This document shows, in pieces, positions 1 through 3,947 of a stretch of 6,875 nt of DNA (its first letter is position 1; each line of letters begins with the position of its first letter). A model generated the notes under the pieces. It was not told the DNA's origin, searched no databases, and was given only the letters and a program-made list of their open reading frames with translations. The translations under genes were made by a program, and so were the position numbers. The stretch is from Desulfurococcales archaeon. GTDB lineage: Archaea; Thermoproteota; Thermoprotei_A; Sulfolobales; Ignisphaeraceae. The DNA is taken from the NCBI GenBank assembly GCA_028276605.1, contig JAPYWC010000034.1, positions 1 to 6,875 of the forward strand, in the 5' to 3' direction.

Positions 1-340
1 AGTTAGCGAGTCTCTTAATCTCATCCTCCGTAATCTCGTAGTCTCCCATCGACATACCCACTCTGATGCCGTACCTGCTCCAGAAGCTGAACTCCTCATA
101 CTTCTCGTAAGCCAATGCCTTGAGAGGGCTTGTATAAACCCCCTTAAACCCCTTTAATGCAGCTGAAACTAATGCAATTTCGCCTATGAGGGTCTTCCCA
201 CTAGCAGTTGGAGCAGACACAATTAGATTCTCTCCATCAAGAAAACCTGTTTTCAAAGCTTCAAGCTGTGGAGGGGTAAAGCTTGTATACCCTTTTTCAC
301 GCAACCCCTTAACAATAATCTCGTTTAACGTGTTTAACAC
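1..340 (-). CDS. Ski2/Hel308-like SF2 DEAD/DEAH-box helicase, N-terminal part (3' end cut by window edge)
   Basis: This is the first 113 codons of an ATP-dependent nucleic-acid helicase; the rest lies beyond the left edge. A Q-motif-like FTPPQLEAL is at residues 21-29. The Walker A motif APTASGKT (43-50) should bind ATP. Motif Ia, TSPLKALAYEKYEEF (70-84), and the following VGMSMGDYE (94-102) are typical of the archaeal Ski2/Hel308 group, which unwinds forked DNA or structured RNA. The start is GTG at 340: an in-frame TAG lies 9 bases upstream, and a strong ribosome site GAGGTG (356-351) sits 10 bases before the GTG. There is no N-terminal extension, since the Q-motif begins near residue 20. 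The gene is divergent from the transporter at 593. Motifs II to VI are not visible, so the exact subfamily (Hel308 proper or another Ski2-like helicase) cannot be settled. Confidence 0.9.
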   Translation of the reverse strand, partial: MLNTLNEIIVKGLREKGYTSFTPPQLEALKTGFLDGENLIVSAPTASGKTLIGEIALVSAALKGFKGVYTSPLKALAYEKYEEFSFWSRYGIRVGMSMGDYEITEDEIKRLAN

Positions 341-368
341 CTTATTCTAGCACCTCTCAACATTAAGA

Positions 369-407
369 TCAAGTCTCTGCCGAGGGCTCAGGCAACTTTG
401 CAACCAT
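369..407 (-). CDS. possible 12-residue leader peptide ORF upstream of the minus-strand helicase
   Basis: A short ORF, MVAKLPEPSAET followed by TGA, lies 28 bases before the helicase GTG. GAGG (419-416) sits 8 bases before its ATG, and a TATA-like CTTTTATTTTAG (450-439) would place transcription start near 420, just before that ribosome site. It is in a different frame from the helicase. The same frame is open upstream to a TAG at 458-456 and the encoded residues look helix-like, so this could instead be the tail of a decayed gene. It could also be chance; nothing shows that it is translated. Confidence 0.25.
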   Translation of the reverse strand: MVAKLPEPSAET

Positions 408-435
408 TTCTATTTCCTCTATAATTTCTATGAAA

Positions 436-452
436 TTTCTAAAATAAAAGAA
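436..452 (-). promoter_or_regulatory. candidate TATA box for the minus-strand helicase transcript
   Basis: On the minus strand CTTTTATTTTAG (450-439) resembles the crenarchaeal TATA element. A start about 26 bases downstream falls near 420, giving a leader of roughly 80 bases before the helicase GTG at 340. That is long for this group and would include the small ORF at 407-369. The surrounding DNA is very AT-rich, so chance matches are possible. Confidence 0.35.
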
Positions 453-523
453 ATACTACCCTAAAACTATTTTATATGATTTCAACTATTTGCCAGCTTA
501 ACAAAAGCTTAAATCGGTGTATC

Positions 524-545
524 TTGAGATCCTCAATAATTTGAG
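524..545 (+). promoter_or_regulatory. small dyad, possible operator upstream of the transporter promoter
   Basis: TTGAG-ATC-CTCAA (524-536) is an inverted repeat with 5-bp arms, followed four bases later by a third copy of the half-site TTGAG (541-545). It lies 17 to 38 bases upstream of the probable TATA box at 562, where archaeal activators or repressors often bind. The arms are short, so this is only a candidate. Confidence 0.2.
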
Positions 546-555
546 AATCTAGGAT

Positions 556-570
556 ATTATACTATAAAGT
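556..570 (+). promoter_or_regulatory. TATA box of the transporter gene (leaderless transcript likely)
   Basis: CTATAAAG (562-569) is centred about 27 bases before the ATG at 593, the spacing expected between an archaeal TATA box and the transcription start. This predicts a leaderless mRNA starting at or just before 593, which fits the absence of any Shine-Dalgarno sequence there. A second TATA-like stretch, AAAAGCTTAAAT (503-514), could act as an alternative upstream promoter. Confidence 0.5.
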
Positions 571-592
571 ATTGATACTGCAGTGTAGTAAA

Positions 593-2125
593 ATGAATAC
601 GATGCAAAAAATTGTTGTAATATTCGTTGCTTTATTAACATTTTCACTAATCCTCATGTTTTCTATTCATGTAGGTTCAGATAGTATAGGTATGGCTATA
701 GCGAAGTCGTGGTGCAGTACTATAGGTATTAATGCGAGCACCTATAGCTGTTTAACATATCTAAACAGCTATAGGTATAGCATGGAGCAGGGCCTCACCT
801 TAGCACTATTCTTATTTGTAATAGCTCTCACAGCATTAAAGATGGAGTGGAGGCTTGGAGCAGCAATACTAGCGCTTATAGCATTAATACTGACAGGTAT
901 TGCTGTGCCTCAAGAGATTATATCTGCTGTTCGATGGGATCTAATACTATTCCTTGTAGGAAGCATGGCATTGGTTGGTATATTAAGGGCGTTGGGGGTA
1001 TTCAGGTTTATTGCAATTAAAATGCTTAAAATAACTAAAGGGAATGCTGTAGCGCTCATAGCATTCTTAGCAATTCTCGCATATATACTCGCAGCAACGC
1101 TAGGTGAAGTTGCGAGCATAGTTTATGTTACTATGCTTGCTCTAGAGCTTGGACGCATACTGGGGGTAAGTATTGCGCCACTAATAATCTTGTTGGTATT
1201 GGCAACAAATACAGGTAGTTCAGCACTTCCAATAGGAAATCCGATAGGGATTTACCTGCTATACAAAACAAATATGAGTATGTCAGCGTTTATTAGGACA
1301 TCCTTTCCTGCATCACTAATAAATCTCGTAGCTCTTTTGATAGTCTTTGTTGTAGTTGAGAAGGGCATTATCAAATCATTGGCGGATTCGTTGAGCAAGC
1401 GTGGAAAGAGGGTTGAGGCATTCATAACTAGGTATGAAATTGAATTGCAATCTGAAGTCGATAAAGTTGCGAGGATTAGGATGGGGCTAGTCATATTCCT
1501 GCTTTTTGTGTTCACTATAGCATTAAATGATTTTATCGTTCATGGGTTATCAAGGCTTTTCAACGAGTATATAGATCCCCACGAGTTCCTATCATTTATT
1601 CCCTACATATACATTGTAGTACTATCTGCTGTCATTGGGTTAGAGGAGGTTACAAGATTCATTGAGAAATCAGTTGAATGGGGTTCGCTGCTATTCTTCG
1701 TAATGCTCTTTATGTTGAGCGATAGACTCACGTATACAGGTGTTATAGCAAAGCTGACATATGTGCTAGCATCAATTTCGTCCTCGCCAATAGCAGTAAT
1801 AGCTCTCATGCTCATATCATCAGCAGCACTAAGTGCCGTTCTTGACAATCTTTCTGTGATAGTCACGTTTACACCTATAGCAATGACGTTTAAGAATGTG
1901 GGTTTAGCATCTTCATTGGTGTACTTTGCGTTGCTGTTTGGTGGTGTGTATGGAGGTAACTATACCCCAATAGGCTCAACAGCAAATATTATTGCAGTTG
2001 GTCTTGCAGAGAAGCATAAGGTAAAGATAACATGGGGAGAATGGTTAAAGCTTGCACTGGTGGCCACAACAATTCAAATAGTTATTTCGTTGGCGTACCT
2101 CTGCATATTGCAGTTGTTTGTATGA
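593..2125 (+). CDS. ArsB/NhaD/SLC13-type (ion transporter superfamily) membrane permease
   Basis: This is a 510-residue polytopic membrane protein with about 11-12 hydrophobic segments. Two halves are split by a charged, probably cytoplasmic loop (about 256-296). Each half carries a re-entrant-type motif: TNTGSSALPIGNPIG (205-219) and GGNYTPIGSTANIIAVG (454-470). WDLILFLVGSM (115-125) and LDNLSVIVTFTPIA (417-430) match conserved ArsB/NhaD/CitMHS positions. The family exports arsenite or exchanges sodium, or takes up carboxylates or other anions; the substrate cannot be read from sequence. In the first half the usual Asp-Asn helix motif reads GEVAS (171-175), a departure from ArsB. An extra N-terminal segment (7-25) is followed by a roughly 40-residue, probably external loop with Cys41 and Cys53. 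ATG 593 is preferred over an upstream TTG at 572 because it fits the TATA spacing; ATG 602 is also possible. No arsenic regulator or ATPase lies nearby. Confidence 0.85.
   Translation: MNTMQKIVVIFVALLTFSLILMFSIHVGSDSIGMAIAKSWCSTIGINASTYSCLTYLNSYRYSMEQGLTLALFLFVIALTALKMEWRLGAAILALIALILTGIAVPQEIISAVRWDLILFLVGSMALVGILRALGVFRFIAIKMLKITKGNAVALIAFLAILAYILAATLGEVASIVYVTMLALELGRILGVSIAPLIILLVLATNTGSSALPIGNPIGIYLLYKTNMSMSAFIRTSFPASLINLVALLIVFVVVEKGIIKSLADSLSKRGKRVEAFITRYEIELQSEVDKVARIRMGLVIFLLFVFTIALNDFIVHGLSRLFNEYIDPHEFLSFIPYIYIVVLSAVIGLEEVTRFIEKSVEWGSLLFFVMLFMLSDRLTYTGVIAKLTYVLASISSSPIAVIALMLISSAALSAVLDNLSVIVTFTPIAMTFKNVGLASSLVYFALLFGGVYGGNYTPIGSTANIIAVGLAEKHKVKITWGEWLKLALVATTIQIVISLAYLCILQLFV
740..776. 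repeat. perfect 15-bp inverted repeat with 7-base spacer inside the transporter gene
   Basis: ACCTATAGCTGTTTA (740-754) is exactly repeated in reverse complement as TAAACAGCTATAGGT (762-776), with spacer ACATATC. It can form a hairpin in mRNA. It encodes the tip of the external loop between the first two membrane segments, including Cys53. It has no T-tract and lies well inside the frame, so it is not an ordinary terminator. Confidence 0.85.
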
Positions 2126-2127
2126 AT

Positions 2128-2160
2128 AATGCTCTATATTAGGAAAAGCATTTTATATTT
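2128..2160 (+). terminator. possible transcription terminator after the transporter
   Basis: A 6-bp stem, AATGCT (2128-2133) with AGCATT (2147-2152), lies 3 bases after the stop codon and is followed by TTATATTT. Archaeal termination depends mainly on T-rich tracts, so the T-run is more telling than the weak stem. The remainder of the 86-base convergent gap holds no gene that I can see. Confidence 0.3.
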
Positions 2161-2211
2161 ATGCACTAATATGAATGTTATAAAATAGGTGCGCACTTAC
2201 TTCATCTCTAT

Positions 2212-2622
2212 CTATAGATGGTAATCAGCTTGTTTTGCCTGGCTTTGTTGTGGTGGCTGTGGTGGTTGAAGTGGTGGTGGTATACCCATTTCTCTCGATA
2301 TTAGGGCAAGTATTGGAAGGGTATAGCTATAGATGCTCAGTATCAGTGGGTATGGTATGCCTTTCTTAAACTCTTCATCAAGCATTTTAGCCTCCTCACT
2401 ACTTAGAGGTGCCACAACTACAACACCTTTAAGGTCTATGGATGCTACTGGTGGTATGCAGTCGATTTTTATCACGAATCCAACAATATGGTTATTATCC
2501 TTCTTTTCGGGTCGACTAAACATTATGTTTACGTTTATGTTGAGCTGAGGAACAGGTTCGAAACTGTACCTCTCAGCCCTAATGCTATCGATTCTAAACA
2601 TAAGGTTCGGCACTTCATTCAC
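2212..2622 (-). CDS. SecB-like chaperone-fold protein with Pro/Gln-rich tail (tentative)
   Basis: This is a 136-residue soluble protein. Alternating hydrophobic strands (9-70) are followed by helical segments (75-112), then LISREMGIPPPL (107-118) and a Pro/Gln-rich tail (115-128). The order resembles archaeal SecB-like proteins: a strand-rich body with a P-V-A-x-I turn (57-62), a 'G-x-P' helix start and an 'SRE...IPPP' end. SecB holds unfolded proteins for export or serves in toxin-antitoxin-chaperone systems. The family match is from memory and is tentative. The start GTG (2622-2620) overlaps the TGA of the preceding gene as GTGA, which indicates translational coupling. An internal ATG at codon 8 is a weaker alternative. 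No export gene or toxin is adjacent, apart from the unrecognised 111-residue partner. Confidence 0.75.
   Translation of the reverse strand: MNEVPNLMFRIDSIRAERYSFEPVPQLNINVNIMFSRPEKKDNNHIVGFVIKIDCIPPVASIDLKGVVVVAPLSSEEAKMLDEEFKKGIPYPLILSIYSYTLPILALISREMGIPPPLQPPQPPQQSQAKQADYHL
2249..2280. repeat. GGTGG-type low-complexity tract encoding the Pro/Gln tail
   Basis: A near-tandem 9-base repeat, TGTGGTGGC then TGTGGTGGT (2249-2266), is followed by GTGGTGGTGG (2271-2280). On the coding (minus) strand these are CCA/CAG-type codons for the Pro/Gln tail of the SecB-like protein. Such tracts can change in copy number by slippage. Confidence 0.6.
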
Positions 2623-2954
2623 CTTTTCTGTGCAACCTCTTTATTTCGTTGGTTAACAGGTATAAATGCTATCGCATAGACATCATCTCTAGGCGACTCA
2701 ACCCTGAACACCACACCCTTGTTAAGCTCAGCCTCAGACACAATCCTATCAACAATGCTCTCATCTTTAATCTCAATAAACTGGGGTTTAGATTCTATGC
2801 ATAACTCATCAAATACTGGCTTCAGCTCCACATCACTTATGATATTGCTACAGCCATTCATGTAGTTCACTATCCTTCTAGCAATTTCCTTAAGGTTCTT
2901 GCTATAGATTATATATGCCTGAAACTTTGAAACAGTACTGTCTTTGAGCACCAT
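2619..2954 (-). CDS. conserved-looking hypothetical protein, first gene of a two-gene operon
   Basis: I do not recognise this 111-residue protein. It reads as a small mixed alpha/beta soluble protein: strand FQAYIIY (11-17), helix LKEIARRIVNYMNG (21-34), strands and helix around 40-77 with Cys35 and Cys52, then strands GVVFRVE (80-86) and VYAIAFIPV (92-100) and a basic end. There is no signal peptide or membrane segment. ATG 2954 lies about 7 bases after the predicted transcription start, so the mRNA is nearly leaderless. Its stop overlaps the start of the SecB-like gene by 4 bases, so the two products are probably made together and may act together. It could be the partner of that protein, but sequence alone does not show this. 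Confidence 0.75.
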   Translation of the reverse strand: MVLKDSTVSKFQAYIIYSKNLKEIARRIVNYMNGCSNIISDVELKPVFDELCIESKPQFIEIKDESIVDRIVSEAELNKGVVFRVESPRDDVYAIAFIPVNQRNKEVAQKR

Positions 2955-2983
2955 AACTATGCACAGCCAAAAGATTAGGTCTA

Positions 2984-3000
2984 CTTAAAAATATTAAAAG
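2984..3000. promoter_or_regulatory. shared divergent promoter (back-to-back TATA elements)
   Basis: The stretch CTTAAAAATATTAAAAG reads as a TATA box on both strands. To the left, TTTTTAAG (2991-2984) is about 33 bases before ATG 2954. To the right, CTTAAAAA (2984-2991) predicts a start near 3014, upstream of the ribosome site at 3025-3030. Overlapping elements would let transcription in the two directions compete. Confidence 0.5.
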
Positions 3001-3033
3001 TTTGCGAGTATATTGACATAATCTAGGAGGAGC

Positions 3034-3375
3034 ATGACTCAAAGCAACGATAAGGTTCCTGATCTTGAGAAAGCACTTGAGAATGTGCCTAAGGAGGCCC
3101 TTGAGGAAGTTCTAGAGTATGAGGAGCAGGTATATGGTAGAAAAGCTGGTGGCAAGAAAAAGGGTAGGTACCCAAGTAATGAAGATATTGTAGAAGCAAT
3201 AAAAGAGGTTTCAGGAGGAGTTCTGACAAGATACAATGTAGATACGCTTTTTGAAGCCGTTAAACAGTACCTAGAAGAGCGAGGCTTCGACACCTCAGCA
3301 CTTAATGAATCTAGGTTTTGGAGGCTAGTAACAAACCTTGTTAAGAAGGGGCATCTAAGGGCAGAGCTAGAGTAA
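3034..3375 (+). CDS. small charged protein, possible winged-helix DNA-binding protein
   Basis: I do not recognise this 113-residue protein by family. It has an acidic helical N-terminus (10-33), a basic Gly/Lys linker (35-46, GRKAGGKKKGRY), then three or four helices: NEDIVEAIKEV (49-59), NVDTLFEAVKQYLEERG (68-84) and SRFWRLVTNLVKKGHLRAEL (93-112). The last part has the form of a winged-helix recognition helix followed by a wing, so DNA or RNA binding is plausible but inferred. The ATG is well supported: AGGAGG (3025-3030) lies 3 bases upstream. The Lrp-family gene follows after 26 bases on the same strand, so the two are probably co-transcribed from the divergent promoter at 2984-3000. Confidence 0.8.
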   Translation: MTQSNDKVPDLEKALENVPKEALEEVLEYEEQVYGRKAGGKKKGRYPSNEDIVEAIKEVSGGVLTRYNVDTLFEAVKQYLEERGFDTSALNESRFWRLVTNLVKKGHLRAELE

Positions 3376-3401
3376 CGAATAGTTTCTAAAGGGATTATAG
3401 T

Positions 3402-3866
3402 ATGTCAGCATTGCAGCTGGATGACCTTGACAAGCAAATACTCAGTGTACTCATGCAGAACTGCAATAAGAGTGTTAGGGAGGTGGCTAAGATTGTTGGC
3501 AAGTCCCCATCGCTTGTTCTAAAAAGGGTTAAGAGACTCTATGAGCAAGGCTTGATCAAGAAATGTGAAGCTGTGTTAGACTACCTAAAGCTTGGATATG
3601 GATTGACAGCTCTAATACTGTTCAAGGTTGAGGGAGCATACATTGAGGAGGTTGAGAAGGAGTTAGCTAAAGAGCCTAGAGTTCGTGGGGTATACGACAT
3701 TACAGGGCAGTATGATATAGCTGTACTCGCTGTTTTTAGAGATGTTTCAGACCTCAATGCGTTTATCAAGAGGATTTTAAAGAATCCTCATATAAAGGAA
3801 AGCGTGACAAGCGTAATACTTAAAGCTGTGAAAGACGAAATTAATATAGAGTACTTCGCTCCCTAG
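3402..3866 (+). CDS. Lrp/AsnC-family transcriptional regulator
   Basis: This 154-residue protein has the usual Lrp/AsnC size and layout. It opens with LDDLDKQILSVLMQN (6-20), then a helix-turn-helix at about 24-52 (VREVAKIVGKSP, LVLKRVKRLYEQGLI), the linker strand (53-64), and a ligand-binding RAM domain at about 66-143 containing TGQYDIAVLAVF (101-112). Such proteins form dimers to octamers, bind palindromic operators near promoters, and respond to amino acids or related ligands; many repress their own gene. The start is ATG 3402, 26 bases after the preceding stop, with a weak AAAGGGA as ribosome site. The end of this gene probably contains the promoter of the downstream C/D box RNA. Its ligand and targets cannot be read from the window; the neighbouring promoters are candidates. 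Confidence 0.93.
   Translation: MSALQLDDLDKQILSVLMQNCNKSVREVAKIVGKSPSLVLKRVKRLYEQGLIKKCEAVLDYLKLGYGLTALILFKVEGAYIEEVEKELAKEPRVRGVYDITGQYDIAVLAVFRDVSDLNAFIKRILKNPHIKESVTSVILKAVKDEINIEYFAP
3838..3850 (+). promoter_or_regulatory. candidate TATA box for the C/D box sRNA, inside the Lrp gene
   Basis: AAATTAATATAGAG (about 3838-3851) holds a TATA-like TTAATATA (3841-3848). A start about 26 bases downstream falls near 3871, a few bases before the C box at 3878, as expected for an independently transcribed guide RNA. The same promoter could also feed the helicase gene. Confidence 0.45.
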
Positions 3867-3872
3867 AGCCTG

Positions 3873-3930
3873 TGTAGATGATGATTGTGGTGGGCTCTGA
3901 GAGATGATGTCATGAATCCTCTCTGACATG
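3873..3930 (+). ncRNA. C/D box guide sRNA (2'-O-methylation guide)
   Basis: All four boxes of an archaeal C/D sRNA are present in the right order and spacing: C box ATGATGA (3878-3884), a 12-nt guide TTGTGGTGGGCT (3885-3896), D' box CTGA (3897-3900), 3-nt spacer GAG, C' box ATGATGT (3904-3910), a 12-nt guide CATGAATCCTCT (3911-3922) and D box CTGA (3923-3926). Such RNAs assemble with L7Ae, Nop5 and fibrillarin and direct ribose methylation at the target base paired to the fifth guide nucleotide before D or D'. Predicted targets are AGCCCACCACAA (methylated at its fifth base, C) and AGAGGAUUCAUG (fifth base, G). I could not place these in rRNA or tRNA. The C' box has one change from consensus, which is normal. 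The flanking terminal stem is weak, and exact ends are estimated. Confidence 0.88.
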
Positions 3931-3947
3931 AAACGGTGCTAACTATA

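Noticed and set aside
572..592. TTG start at 572 adding 7 residues to the transporter
   Set aside because: It would overlap the probable TATA/start region and has no ribosome site; ATG 593 matches the leaderless spacing.
740..776. The inverted repeat as an intrinsic terminator or complete mobile element
   Set aside because: There is no T-tract after it, it is deep inside an intact frame, there is no target duplication, and no second copy is visible in the window.
910..1866. Minus-strand open frames at 910-1119, 1252-1515 and 1603-1866
   Set aside because: They are antisense to the transporter, with low-complexity Ser/Thr/Ile composition and no promoter or ribosome site.
2204..2221. Palindrome ATCTATAGAT at the end of the SecB-like gene
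   Set aside because: It is a short, AT-rich 10-bp palindrome that is easily expected by chance, with no partner site.
2249..2280. GGTGG tract as a CRISPR or regulatory repeat
   Set aside because: It is codon-level repetition for a Pro/Gln tail, with no spacers and irregular units.
2333..2679. Plus-strand open frames at 2333-2548 and 2488-2679
   Set aside because: They overlap each other and lie antisense to the better-supported, coupled minus-strand operon.
3039..3769. Minus-strand frames at 3039-3293 and 3581-3769
   Set aside because: They mirror the small basic protein and the Lrp gene, and their Ser-rich composition is typical of antisense shadows.
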